The position numbers and the translations under genes are program-made. A DNA stretch of 64,000 nt from Fistulifera solaris (taxonomy: Eukaryota; Bacillariophyta; Bacillariophyceae; Naviculales; Stauroneidaceae), in the NCBI GenBank assembly GCA_030295235.1, contig AP026123.1, forward strand, positions 2,046,001-2,110,000, in the 5' to 3' direction. The notes beneath the pieces were generated by a model. It was not told the DNA's origin. It did no database searches and worked only from the letters and a program-made list of their open reading frames with translations. Positions 52,935 to 64,000 of the stretch are shown one piece after another (the first letter of the stretch is position 1; the number at the start of each line of letters is the position of its first letter).

Positions 52935-53335
52935 AGGACTCGATTTTCTCGGGAAAGCGACAGATGCAAATGTGTCAAAGTTAATATGTCTCTGAAGAAT
53001 GGTTCCAATTATAAGCAAAGTGCAAAGCACATCAATTGGAACGAAGCCATCATCGCACGCCGTATTTCGTCGTCATCTCATTAATTTTGTGTCGTAGCGG
53101 TTTCATTTCCTTACTCAGAGTTACAGTAAGCCTTACATGAAAAGTGGTAGCGTCATGGTGTCGGATCGGTTTGATTCTAATCAACATCATAGCCAATTTC
53201 TTCCTTGTGGTATTGAGAGTCGACCTCTAAAATGACGATTACACTATACTCCAAAAATACTGGGTAAAAAATAAATTACATATTCATATCCATACTTAGA
53301 AAAGAAAAAACGGACAGGTAACACCAAAGAACGAG
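52935..53335. other. Intergenic, no gene seen
   Basis: The region upstream of the SET gene and downstream of the PX gene. It includes an alternative N-terminal extension of the SET frame to 53030, not favoured. Confidence 0.45.
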
Positions 53336-54957
53336 CTATGGACTTCCTTTTGACGCTGTGCCGACAAATTCTTGCAATAACTTCGGGCTGGTGCTCTCGA
53401 AAAGTATGTCATGTAAAAAGCGCTCGAGCAGAAAAACTTTCAAAGACAAATATCCGGCGTCCAAGCAGCGGAACCAACGTTGGCGCTTCTTCAGAAGCCT
53501 CCAGCTGGTAATGGCGTTCGGAAGGTGCTCAATTTCGGGCTCTTCAGTCACAGCCAGAGGAGAAACAGTCGCAATCACGGAGGCGCATCCTTCGTGTGAA
53601 TGGGTGACTTTCTTTGCAAGCTCTTCAAAGTCTCTGTAGCGTTTCCACACGCCAACCGTATCTTGAATGCTGCCTTGGCGATAAATTACCAAGAACTGAG
53701 CGTATTTGTGACCATTACTGCTTTCCACAACACGATAAGAGGCAATACTGATGTTTATTGTCACAATTCCGCCTCCTTTTTCGGCTGGTCTTGCAAAGCT
53801 CTTCGACACGGTAGTTCCGAACGCATTCATCCCACGAATGAGTACTGTCAAGTCACCATTGCTTCCATGTCCTCGTATTGTTTTCGGCAAAATTCCCGAA
53901 TCATCTCCACGTTGGTTAGGATCATTCATAAGCGAGACAAGAGTAGCTTCAGCAGCAGCTCCTTTATCTGCGACTTGTGGCTGAACAGTAGCGCCGGTGT
54001 AGTCATCACGCAAGTTCGGGCCATCGAACATACCATCGGCAAAAGGACTCAAAGAAATCGGCGATGCCGCTGTCAGTACTTCAGACGGCATGCTATAATT
54101 GACTTGTGATCGCGCAAAATTCTGGGCCCACATTTTCTCGTAAAAGGCTCTTTCTTCAACAGGCTGTGGTGGGCGTTGTCCAGCAGTGTGCTTCCATAGA
54201 TGTTGTGAGCTCAAAGACTCTTCCAAGACGTACGTCGGTGCTGTGACTGCCATTGCGCCTGCATCTAACAATTTTAAAGTTATTGCGGTTATTAGTCTGA
54301 GAGTTTCTTTTTGACACAGAACTGTTTCGAGTGCTGCTTACCTTTTGGGCCGCTGTCATCAACTTCGCCGCTTGATGCAATGCGTGGAACGAGCCCAAAA
54401 CGCTTCGTGCTTTTCTTGTCTGATTTCGGTGCCATGTGCTCTGATCCATGCACGTCTTCGTACCATCCATAACCCCAGTCGTTGCTACTATTCTCACTTC
54501 TTGCTCGGAAGGAATCCGAACTACCCGTAGCTGAATCGTCATTACGATGTCCGCTGCTCATTCGGCTGCCTTGTCTTTGGGTCTGAAAATTCACCAATCG
54601 ATTTTGAGCACTACTTAATGGATTGCCGGTCGACTCCACAATGTTGTCAAAGTGGTAGGTATGACCCGTCACTTCGGCCATCTCTTCCTCGCGAGTAAAA
54701 GGCTCGTCCGGCAGCAAACCTCCACTACTATCGGAAAGACTCGAACCACTGGATATCGATCGTCTCATCGCAGTGAGTCGCGTCGGAACCGCCATATTGT
54801 CGTCTTGATCGCTCGCAGCATCCGTATTGTCGTATTCGATCATCATTTCGTTGTGATCTGGATTGGGGTCAATGTCCATGTCCACGTTATCGGTTGCAGA
54901 GACCACTCTGCGCATCCCTTCGCCTGATCCGGCTGTTTGATTTTCACTTGTCGACAT
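53336..54957 (-). CDS. PX-domain protein (sorting-nexin-like)
   Basis: Exons 54342-54957 and 53336-54264 join in phase (DDSGPK then DAGAMAVTAP) across a 77-nt GT-AG intron, giving 514 residues. The N-terminal half is disordered and Ser/Asp-rich. The PX domain occupies about residues 365-505: VTINISIASYRVVESSNGH, AQFLVIYRQ, VWKRYRDFEELAKKV (the RYRDF basic motif binds phosphoinositide) and LDAGYLSLKVFLLERFLHDIL near the C-terminus. A BAR domain is not evident. PX proteins bind PI3P-type lipids on endosomes. Role here is inferred from the domain alone. Confidence 0.85.
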
Positions 54958-55317
54958 TATGATCGACCTAATAATAATAGATAATCAGTCACCTACCAAA
55001 TTGCTTTTGATATTATTTAGCTCGTGCAGCGTGCAAACAGAACGTGGCTGTTCACATGCGGTGCGGTGCGAAGACCGCGACGAAATAATAAGGAGAAAAA
55101 GTCTTCTTTAGAGAACAAATCGTACCGGTACCGTTTAAATTATAGTAGAGAAAAAACCTAAAGTCGCATCGGGTAAAAGATACGTTACGATCCACCGCGC
55201 GCTTTTTTTCGGCAAAGGACCGCAACAACATTTTTTCATACGCAACATCACATTCACTTTTCCATTCATTACAATAGCAAATCGCTATCTCTCTTTTGAA
55301 TCTATCAATCAAGCAAT
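54958..55317. promoter_or_regulatory. Divergent promoter region, PX / double-Ubl protein
   Basis: 360 bases between divergent genes. No motif recognised. A minus-strand frame at 55052-55312 (86 residues) has no domain. Confidence 0.4.
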
Positions 55318-56564
55318 ATGTGGGTAAGTTTAGAAATCGGTTGATTTGATGCTGCAGATTCCGCTTCGTTTTCTCAAAGTCGGGCGGGCCATCTGGCGGG
55401 AACTGTCAAGATTTCGCACGTTTTCTCATGTCAATTCAATCTGGCTATACTTCTGACCATTTTTGCAACAGGTTTATATCAGAGATGAAGCCAATCGTAT
55501 CTTAGAATTTGAGGTCGAACCATCGACTACGGTTCTTATGCTCATGGAAATGTATGAACGCTATGCTGGCTTTTCCATCGAACGACAGCAACTTGTTTTC
55601 GATGGACATTATCTGGAGCGCGAGTACACCATGAGTGATAACAATATCGTGGACGAAAGTGAACTACGCGTCATTTTGCGACATGGGCCTCCTGCGTCTC
55701 AGCAGCCGCGCCACATGACGGTAAGTAGCAAATGAACGGTCGATTAGTCGCCAGATGACGGTTCTTTTGAGGGACGCGCCTCCGTCGAGCGTTGCTGATG
55801 TCATTTGCGTTGCGAGCTTGAACTATTCCCATGATTTTTGGTTTGCCTAACAAACTCCCATTCATTCTGTTTTCGCGTGGCAGATATTTGTCAAGTCTAA
55901 TTCAGGCCAAACCCTTGCTTTCCTTGTTTCCCCATCCGCCTCGCCTCGCGCTATCATGGAAGCAATTGAAAAAGTAAAAGGAATTCCTATTTGTGATCAA
56001 CAACTCTTTATAGATGGAGATTTTTTAGATTATAGTGTATCATTGCGGTTTCAAGACAAAAAAGACCAAGATTGCTTGAATTTGGTGTTCACACAACCCT
56101 TCCGCCACCACCGTGATGCGGTACCCCCTGGCACATTTGACGAGCCAAAAATGGTGGCCGAACTCAAACTACGGGCTACGACGATCCGCAAGGCCATAAT
56201 CAAGATCAACAGCTTGTACGCCTCATCGGGAGGGAATTTGCAAGGCGCGTCCGGGATTTTTCATTGGATGGAGAAGAAAGCGAAGCATGCTAGCGAAATT
56301 ATCCGGACAGTCAGTGAATTCTGTCTCTGTCAGCGAGTCAAGTTGATTGCGTTTGACGACAAAGACTTCTATTTAGCAGCACTCCACGCGCATCACAATG
56401 TGATGCACGCCGCGACGGAAGCAAAGAAGAGCGTCGTTTTGTCTACGGCGGACAAGTTGGATAAAGCTCTAGGGCTGATGCTGATCATGTACGTGCCATG
56501 TCAAGAGAATCTTGTACGCACCGAAACGCCGGGAGCTTGCCGCACCTACAGTCTATTACCTTAG
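55318..56564 (+). CDS. Protein with two ubiquitin-like domains, coil at C-terminus
   Basis: Three exons: 55318-55323 (only ATG-TGG), 55472-55720 and 55884-56564; all junctions are GT-AG and in phase, giving 311 residues. The first ubiquitin-like domain is VYIRDEANRILEFEVEPSTT to ELRVILRHG (about 3-73). The second starts IFVKSNSGQTLAFLVSPSAS (about 86) and runs to DCLNLVFTQP. The remaining ~150 residues are helical, with a Lys-rich segment. Lack of a terminal Gly-Gly means neither domain is conjugated as ubiquitin. The function is unknown. The first exon is only two codons long, so an unspliced search would wrongly start inside exon 2. Confidence 0.82.
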
Positions 56565-57127
56565 TTCGATAATTTGTCGTAGATTTTCGCTTGATGTATC
56601 TTATCTTTCCAATTTTGAGGATTCTCTTTTCAAACGTCCTGTCATAGAGAAGAGCATATTGTCGAGAAGATAGCGATGCATACGTCACGCTCTTTAACTG
56701 AAAAGCCCTCGGGCTTCCACCAATCTTTCCTCTTTCTCTCCGAAGACGTTGATCAGACTTTATCAGCCGCATTATCATCATAGCGCTGTTAAAGCCTTCT
56801 TCCATGCGGCATGTAATCATCGTTTACAAATTAGAAGGACTTAGCGGCTTCTCGAATGTAGTTGAGCCCTTTACCATCGAGAGTCGAGAGTAAAGGTTTA
56901 CTGGTCGCATCGCATCGAGCATCGAGCATCATCGCGTTGCTTTTATTGCATCCAATCGTTGCAGTCTGTACGACCTCCGTACATGAAATGCGTGCGCTTT
57001 TTCCGCGTTTTGGTCGTTTCGCGAAAATGAAAACCTCCTTGACTTTATTGGACGATGGCGGGCATCAGTTTTGACATTGTCTAATGCTACGGATCTGGAG
57101 AGGTCAGATCCGAAGTCCGTCGGAAAT
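56565..57127. other. Intergenic, no gene seen
   Basis: The spacer includes AGAGTCG/CATCGAGCATCGAGC repeats near 56878-56930. An open frame from a TTG at 57071 adds 19 unconserved residues to the next gene. Confidence 0.45.
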
Positions 57128-57628
57128 ATGGTAATAATTAAATCAGGGGAGAGATTTTTGCTGTCTGTATGTGCCTTCGCGTTGCTGGTCTTTCAGTCCC
57201 CTTGCTATGTTTTGAGGTCTCACATTGCTAGACGCACCATCCAGACTGTTTGTAAACGACAAATAGCAAGATTCGCGAGCGTTTCTGGGATAGTATATTC
57301 GAGCGAAAAGCCTGGAGTCCCTTGTGTTCGTCTTTTTACGAAAGAAGGATGCACGCTTTGTGATAAAGTCAAAGAAGTTTTACTCGAAGTCCGCGAGAGT
57401 CACCCTCATGGTCTCGAACAAGTTGACATCACGGATGAAGGAAACCAGGAAATTTTTGATCGTTATAAGTACGACATCCCTGTACTACACGTCAATGGAT
57501 TATACTGGACTAAGCATAAGCTATCAAAAGACGAGGCCGTCCAGGCTCTCGTCGCCGCAACAAATGGGTCTTTTGTGAGTCCCCCTGGCGAGCCAGATGC
57601 ATCTCGGCTGGAACGCAATCAGTCATAG
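57128..57628 (+). CDS. Glutaredoxin-like (DUF836-type) protein
   Basis: From the ATG at 57128 the protein has 166 residues. The N-terminal region has a hydrophobic core (FLLSVCAFALLVFQSP) typical of a signal peptide or anchor, then a basic stretch (RRTIQTVCKRQIAR). The glutaredoxin-like domain spans about 68-150: CVRLFTKEGCTLCDKVKEVL with a CTLC redox pair, QVDITDEGN, and YDIPVLHVNG containing the cis-Pro. This is the short thioredoxin fold of DUF836/YruB-like proteins. It may act in an organelle or the secretory pathway; the leader does not clearly show an ASAF motif. Confidence 0.8.
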   Translation: MVIIKSGERFLLSVCAFALLVFQSPCYVLRSHIARRTIQTVCKRQIARFASVSGIVYSSEKPGVPCVRLFTKEGCTLCDKVKEVLLEVRESHPHGLEQVDITDEGNQEIFDRYKYDIPVLHVNGLYWTKHKLSKDEAVQALVAATNGSFVSPPGEPDASRLERNQS

Positions 57629-57669
57629 CCATAGCCATAAACATAAACCGCACAACTAATTAAGAAACC

Positions 57670-60600
57670 TTATTCCTGCTCGTTTTCGGTCTCATCTTTC
57701 TTTTCGTTGACTTGAGAGTCAAAGAGGGGCTGAGTAATAGACACATTCGAACCTCCAAACGAACCGAATGGATTTGTCCCCGACCCAAACGCGTTGAAAG
57801 GTGAGCTTGCTGGCGCCGGTGCCGGTTGAGCAGGCGTCGGCAACTTGAACGAGGACGTGCCAAAAGAGAACGACACACTGGATGAACTTCCCGGAGGCTT
57901 CATATCAAGAAAGGAAGTACTACTGCCTCCACCAAACACTGGGTTTGCGAGTGTCGGCGCTTCGTCTTGCTTTTTTCTCTTGTGCGCCCCCTACACTAGG
58001 CTCTGTTGCTGTTGAAGAGCCAAAGATTGGGGGTGCCACCGTGTTGAAAGACAGGGAACCGCCGGAACCGAAAGCTGGAACGATTGTGGAGTCAGGCGGT
58101 GGAACGACCAAATCCATTTTAGAAGCGTCGGCAGAATCACTCGTTGGTTCGTTTTGCTCGGCGTCTATTTTCTTCGTACCATCGCCTTCCTCTCCCTGCT
58201 TTTGCGCATCTAGGATAAGCATTTTATTGTCGGACTCGGATTCGAGACTTGTTTCAGGAGCGTCGCCCGTTTTCGCCCTTTTCTCCTGGTCGTTAGGCAG
58301 GTCTGACTGGGCATTCTGACTGGCCTCAACTTCAAGTTTTCTCTTGCGAAGTTTGGCTTCTTCAAGTTTGCGCTTCTTCTCTATTAGCTTTTCTTTCATA
58401 GAGAGTTCCTTCTTTTCTCCTGACATTCGCCTAGTTGGCTTTGGAATATCTGCTTCCGAACCAGCTATAGCTGTATCAGGAACGGCATCGCTCGTCGACG
58501 GTTGACTAGACTTGTTCTTTGAGGGCATGTCACCTGTTGCGGATAGAACCTGCGGCATTTGCTCGCTGGTGCTTTTCCCCGGCGTGTATACCTCGGCTTC
58601 GGCTCGTAGAGGTGATCGTTTCTTAGTTTCGACCAGTTGCTGCGTCTCACTTGTACCGTCACTTGGCCCAAAAGTGAACCCTTCTTCCGGAATCACAGGC
58701 AGTCTTTCCTCTAATACTTCTGCTTGCTTTCCGGAATCCATGTTGCTAGGAGCTTTCGAAGCGTGGGTTGACACGTCAAGACCTGCAGACGAACTCTTCA
58801 AAGCTGCAAGCTGGTCTGAGAGCTTTTTCTCATTGTCTTTGAGTTCCCGTATTGTTGACTGAAATTTCCTGAGCGTTTCACGTAGCCTATTATTCTGTTC
58901 GTTTGCCCCATCCAATTGCGTTTTGTGGGAAGCTGCCTCTCTTTTCAACTTGTCCACGGTTGTCTTCAGTTCTTGCTGTTCCTCTAAAATCTTTGCGTTC
59001 GAGACTTTAGTATTCAATAACTTTTCATTCTCCGCTGTAAGTGTTTCGATTTCTTTCGTTTTCTCGTCGATTAAAGATTTTTGCTCCCTGGCTTTCTGAT
59101 TTAAGTTTTTGGCAATGTTTCTAATGCGTACACTTTCTTCTTCGGTCGCTTTCTTCCAAGCATTCAGTGACTCCTTTTCTTCTTCCATTGCGCGGATAGT
59201 TTCCTTCAACCGGCTATGCTCTTCTGGATCAATTTGATTGAACTTCGAAACCAAATTTTGGACTCTTTCCTTCCAAGCTCCAAGGTCTCTTTTCAACCCG
59301 TCTCGTTCGGCGTCCAGTGCAGCCACTTGTGCACGTAGCTCGCAAATAACTGCCTCATTCGGCTTAGAAGACTCTTTTAGAAGTTCAGTCTCTTTTGTAA
59401 TTCCAAATTCTCCTTCTGTAACCTCTCTTTTTCGGTACGTAAAACCTTATTGCTATCGGTCAAAACCATTACTTGTGCTTCTACATCATGCAACTTGTGA
59501 ACAGCTTCGTTGCCTTGGTTCCCTTTGTCGCGTGATTCCGAAAGTAGTACATTTAGTTCAGCTCTCGCTTGATCCAGATTTCTTTTCACAACATTGCTTG
59601 CTGACCTTTCACGATCGAAGGACCGCTTTGTGTTGTCGAGCTCCGACTGAATCAGCTCATTCTCGGATCGAAGGAACCGGACTAGTTCGCGTAACTCTGA
59701 AACTTCTTTTTGTTGCGCTTGATTTTGCTGCTCGGCTCCTTCATCCCTTCCGCCGGTATCTACAATGTTTGTCTGTGTTGCGTTTCGCAAATTTTCAAGC
59801 TGTGTGTGTAATGCAGCATTCTGTTCTCTTGCCTGCTTTAATGTTTGCTCTTTGATTTCAAGCGCTTCTTGAAGAGATGACTTTTCGTCTGCCCAAGCTT
59901 CACGGTGGCCCTCGCTTTCTCTTTGCAGCGTCAGGAAACTGCTTCGAAGCTCGGTATTGGTTTGCTCTTCTTTACTCAGCTTTTCCTGGACTTCGCGTAG
60001 CGAAGACCTAGCCTGAGAATGAAGACCAAGCTCTCGTTCGTAGTTCCTCTGAGCGATCGTAATCTCGCTGCGCAAACTTTCAACATCTAATTTTAAAGTC
60101 ACGTTCGCTTCTTCCAATGCTTCGACGTCTTTCGACCGACTTTCAATTGTGGCTCTCAACGTGGCAATCTCGGTTGTCAGTTTTGTCTCATTCTCACTTC
60201 TTTCGTCCCGGTAACTAGCCAAATCATTCGTAAGATCTTGAATAATTTCTTGTTTGGAAGTATTCAACGCAGACAAATTTTTCACCTTCTCCTCCAAGTC
60301 AGCTAATTCTCGTGCTTGTTTAGTCGTATTCTCTTCGGTAAGTGCTTTCAGGGTAGCAAGCTCTGACTCACTAGCTTGGGAAAGGTTTTTATAGGTCGTG
60401 ATCTTTTCCGTCATCGAGGCAAGTTCGGCATCTTTCGTTTCGATTTGCAACGCAAGACTGTCAATGCGTGCTTGCAGAGAGGCGTAAACATCATCGTCTC
60501 CTGTTAATCCGTCATGCGTTTTGGTGGTAACTCCAAGCTGCGACTCCAATGATTTGCATTTGGACGCCACCGCATTCAATTCTGCCTTGACTTCCAACAA

Positions 60601-63125
60601 AGCCTTGTCAGCCTTCAACAAGTCGGCTTGAGCTTTAGAGCTTAGATGTTCAAGATCCTTGACCCGCATATCACTTTCACTCAATTGAAGCTGCAACTTC
60701 TCAAGTTCACCGGAGTGCTTTTCTCGCTCTTGTTTCAATTGCGATGATAGGCGGGCGACCTCTTCATGAAGTTTTTCTTTCTCGCTCCCAGCTTTGGTTG
60801 CGAGTGTTGCCTCAATACGGCGTAGATTATCGTTGACAGATCCATAACGAGCAATGTCGGCGCGCAGTTGGTGGTTTTCCTCGACCGCGCGGGCCTCAGA
60901 AGCTTTAGCGGTATCTAATTGAGCTTGCAGGAGACGAAGATTACTCTCCAATCGCCGCGAGTCTTCTTCCGCGCGGCTTAATCGTGAGTTCACTTGTGAG
61001 AGGCTTCGCTGGAGCTCCGCATTCATTCGTTCTAACTCGCTTTTTGCACTCATGATGGACATAACCTCACCGCGAGAGCGCTCAAGAGCTGATTCCAAAC
61101 GTTCCGACTTCTCCTTATGATAGTCAGTTTCAGATGACTTGCGAGCCACTTCGCTACGATGCGAGACCAGCTGGCTTTCTAAAGAGTCAACAGAGCTTCT
61201 CAACTCAGTCAACACTGATTCGTACCGACCAATGCGTTCCGATAAGCTTTCTTTTTCTCTCAAAGCAGAATCATAATCCGACTTGGCAGCAATCAGTTGG
61301 TTTTCAAGCTCTTTGTTGCGTTCTTCTAGAGCCCTGGACCGGTCCGATTGCTGTCTTATCACTGCCAAAGCGTCTGCTTCGTCCTGGAAAGTGCCTAAAA
61401 TGTTACTATCCTTTGACGCCAACAGCGATTTATATAGATCGCGCTGCATGGCGATTTGTGTCGCAAGACTTTCTTGATCGCGCTGCTCCTGTCGAAGAAC
61501 ATTCAGCTGAGATTCTTGCTCCTCAAGCTTTCGCTGTAGGTTATCATCGTCAAATTTTCGCTCAAGATCTTCAATTATTAGCATCAATCTTTGCTGCTCA
61601 GTAAGCAACCGCTGGTTCTGACTCTGCATTTGCTGAACAGACAAAGGAACATCATCATCGACATTTCCACCGGAGCGGCTTGTGAGAAGCCCCTGTACCT
61701 GTTTTGCCAATTCTTCTGACTCCTTCTTCTTGGTCGCGAGGACGAGTCGCATAGTAGATATTTCATTCTGAGCATCTCTAGCTTCCTCTCTTGCGGTGTC
61801 GCGATCAAAAATGACTTGCCGCAGCCTCTGTTCATAATCGTTCATTTTGTCCATAGCGAGTTCGTACTCCTCAAGTTGGCGAATCATTTTTGGGCGAGAG
61901 TCCAAAATGTCTTGCTCCACCTGTCTGAACTGTAGTTGCCAATGTTTACATAGAATTTTTTCCTGTCGAAGTGCCTGTTTTGTCTCTTCAAGTTTTGTGT
62001 ACAGATCTGTCAATGACATCGGCTCTGCGTCTTTCTCGTCGTCAGTTGCCATTTCGATACTGTTTGCGATAATGCCGACGGCTCGAGGATTCTTTGCCTG
62101 CACCTCTTCTAGCTTCTTCTCGTAATCTTCCTTCTGCTGTTCAAGCAGTTGTTTTGATTCAGTTTCCAATTCAACGCGTAAGCGACTAAGTTCCTCTTCG
62201 TTTGCCTCCATGGCACGTGCAGCTGCTTCTTTCATGTCTTCATTCTGACGGACCACGTCATTGTATCGCTGTTGCCACCTTTCTAAATGATCCTTTTGCA
62301 ATTGAACGAGTCTCTTTTCCTCTCTCAACTGATCTTCACTTGTCTCTTGGACGGCAACAAGCTCTTGCTTTACGGAAAGAAGGTCCCGAGATAGTTGGTC
62401 AACCCTTTCTTGTAATTCGACCTCAGTCTGCTTTACAACTTGGAGAGTTGCTTCCACAGTCTTTTTTCTCTGTAGTGGTTTGGTCTAGTTGCATGTGGAG
62501 GTCAAGCGTGCGGTCGCGCGATTCTTGCTGAAGGCGGTTATAGTCTTCGGCTTTTTGCTGAAGTTCTTTCTCTAACCATTTAGAGTGAGCTTGCAAACTA
62601 TCGATTTCAATTCGAAGGCGTTGAGTTTCATGAAAGAGGGGGATAGCCTCAGAATCCTTCAGCTTGGTCTGAACCTCTAGTGTCGAAATAATCTTCGATT
62701 TCTCAGCATTCTGATCAGATAAGCGACTTTGTGACAAGGAAAATGTTAGAAGACGGTTCATTATGGGCATACGGTATCCTAGAAGAACGTACCTCAACTC
62801 TTCTCGTAGCGAATCGCTCTCGGCTTGAGATCTATCGACTCGTTCTTGAGCCAACTTGACGCTCTCTTCCAGAGTCAGAATTTTCGACTGTGTGGCCAAC
62901 TTATTTGCTATTTCTTTCTCAAGCTCGATCTGTAATCGCTGGATCGTTCCACTGGCATCGTCAACTAGCTTTTCTTTAGCCTCCAACAGCTCGTGCTCCA
63001 GACGATCGCGTTCCTCTCGGACTGCAAAATATTGGCGCTCCAAGTCTTCCAGCACCGTTTGCGAAACCAAATCCTCACCACGGGGGGAACGGCGCATCTG
63101 CCGTACCGCCCAAATCCATGTCCAT
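57670..63125 (-). CDS. TPR/MLP nuclear-basket nucleoporin
   Basis: The gene encodes about 1,790 residues. The start is probably the ATG at 63125 (MDMDLGGTAD); the following G6 run at 63082-63087 is one base long or two short. Long heptad coiled coils fill about 1,400 residues, with the TPR hallmark SELRELVRFLRSENELIQSE near 59690. The C-terminus is charged, then FG-like (AFGSGGSLSFN, PIFGSS, NAFGSGTNPFGSFGG). Further runs with breaks are T6 62462-62467 (one long), T4 59393-59396 (one short) and T6 57971-57976 (one long). A 66-nt stop-free segment at 62727-62792 has perfect GT-AG ends and is probably an intron; removing it keeps the coil register. TPR proteins form the nuclear basket and take part in mRNA export and chromatin organisation. 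Confidence 0.83.
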
Positions 63126-64000
63126 CTTTTACAACTTTCCCTGTCCTTGATAAAGCAACTTCACGAAGATGACTTATCAAGTGGATGGGATTGATTGTAT
63201 ACGTAGTACCCCTGTATCATTTATCTTCGGTCCGCTGCCCCCGAAGCCGAAGCCCGCGATGCGAGGCAGAGTGCGGCAAAGCGATATTTATTCTCGTACG
63301 ACGCACGTACAAACTAGGGGTGCTGGGTCGGTAAGTTCGCCTATAGTATTGTATAGGACTGGGAACCCACGAAGCAGCCTCCCCTGAGCTTTGGTGATTC
63401 TCTTCATCGAAACGTTTTAAAAGCACATAACGAGTCCGGTGATTGAAAAGAGACGTTTTAAAAGATACAAAGTATATTCGATAATGATTGATGAATGATG
63501 AATCATCGTCATCACCGCATCGAAACGCTGAATGTCCTTTGGTAATACCTGATAGGAACGCCTATCATTCAGCGTTTGTTGACTTTCCATTTGTTAGGAC
63601 CCAACACTTACTCAATACCTCGTAGTTATTGTCGATGATGGATGATGAGGGAGCGTGTCGGCTGGGATAATGGTGTATCGCCAACGATTACAAATTCTAA
63701 AGCATCGTGCTTAAAGAGAATATTTCTGTGGTCATACTGGACAGGAAGGGCTTTGAGCTTGAGGGAGGAGATAGGAACACGAAACACGAGAGACATTGAA
63801 CTTCTAGTTTTGATTGTCGGATTAGTCTAATGCCTAGCTAGCTAGCAAGGATTACCGTTGATGGTCCCTATTTAGCAATTCAACGGAAAACGTAGTAGCA
63901 ATGACTACAATATACAACTATAATTGAAATAAAAATGTACAACATTTGGACACAAGAAAACAACCTTGAAAGAAAGCAATGACGACAAGAAAACATGAAC
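63126..64000. other. Upstream of TPR gene, no gene seen
   Basis: There are GATGAAT/GATGATT simple repeats at about 63485-63505 and the hairpin described separately. No frame has a recognisable domain. Confidence 0.5.
63523..63577. repeat. Nested hairpin
   Basis: AAACGCTGAATG at 63523-63534 is the exact reverse complement of CATTCAGCGTTT at 63566-63577. Inside the loop GATAGG and CCTATC around AACG (63551-63566) form a second stem. Confidence 0.8.

Noticed and set aside
57071-57127. Upstream extension of the glutaredoxin-like gene
   Set aside because: It starts from TTG and adds polar residues before a signal-like segment. The ATG at 57128 places the hydrophobic core near the N-terminus.
1-64000. 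LTR or other virus-like elements
   Set aside because: No reverse transcriptase, integrase, capsid or polymerase-like translation was noticed, and no long direct repeats.

Overview
The window reads as nuclear DNA of a diatom, most likely a pennate such as Phaeodactylum (inference). Genes are compact and carry zero to two short GT-AG introns. Two predicted plastid proteins (39487-40029 and 51831-52934) have a hydrophobic signal segment followed by a Ser-Ala-Phe cleavage motif of the ASAF type used by heterokont algae with complex plastids. The gene set is eukaryotic throughout: SAM50, TIM23, ASF1, TAF7, SERRATE/ARS2, TPR nucleoporin, SDF2. No rRNA, tRNA, CRISPR array or virus-like element was recognised.

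Layout. 0.5-2.9 kb: a four-helix membrane protein and an SFT2-type Golgi protein. 3.4-10 kb: three tandem dynamin-like GTPases, the first two homogenised over their 5' halves and the third eroded at its 3' end. 10-19 kb, minus strand: SAM50, ASF1, a DUF6604-like protein and SERRATE/ARS2. 19-24 kb: SDF2 and two lineage-specific, probably paralogous proteins with an LA..I...L.G repeat. 25-33.5 kb: PrmC-type methyltransferase, ShKT/prolyl 4-hydroxylase, a three-domain TIP41 fusion, group XII phospholipase A2 and DGDG synthase. 34.5-43.3 kb: Alba protein, a kinase/EF-hand/double cyclic-nucleotide-binding hybrid, alpha/beta hydrolase, plastid CRM protein, TAF7 and a TrhO/TSTD2 rhodanese. 43.5-47.5 kb: an AT-rich island bounded by 15-bp inverted repeats, with hairpin repeats and unrecognised ORFs. 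47.7-63.1 kb: DHX33-like helicase, DUF866 protein, TIM23, plastid SET protein, PX protein, double ubiquitin-like protein, glutaredoxin-like protein and a ~1,800-residue TPR nucleoporin.

A window-wide feature changes how the annotation must be read. At least 22 single-base frame breaks interrupt eleven otherwise well-formed genes; nearly all sit on mononucleotide runs, and nearly all of these are put right by one base more or less in the run. That pattern points to residual long-read consensus errors rather than to a field of pseudogenes. Gene bounds below span such breaks and name the runs.

The genes do not form one pathway, as expected for a eukaryotic chromosome. Loose themes are membrane and lipid work (SFT2, PLA2, DGDG synthase, PX), mitochondrial import (SAM50, TIM23), chromatin and transcription (ASF1, TAF7), RNA processing (SERRATE, DHX33, Alba, CRM, TPR) and the secretory pathway (SDF2, prolyl 4-hydroxylase). 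The most unusual items are the dynamin array, the kinase/cNMP hybrid, the TIP41 fusion and the inverted-repeat island.
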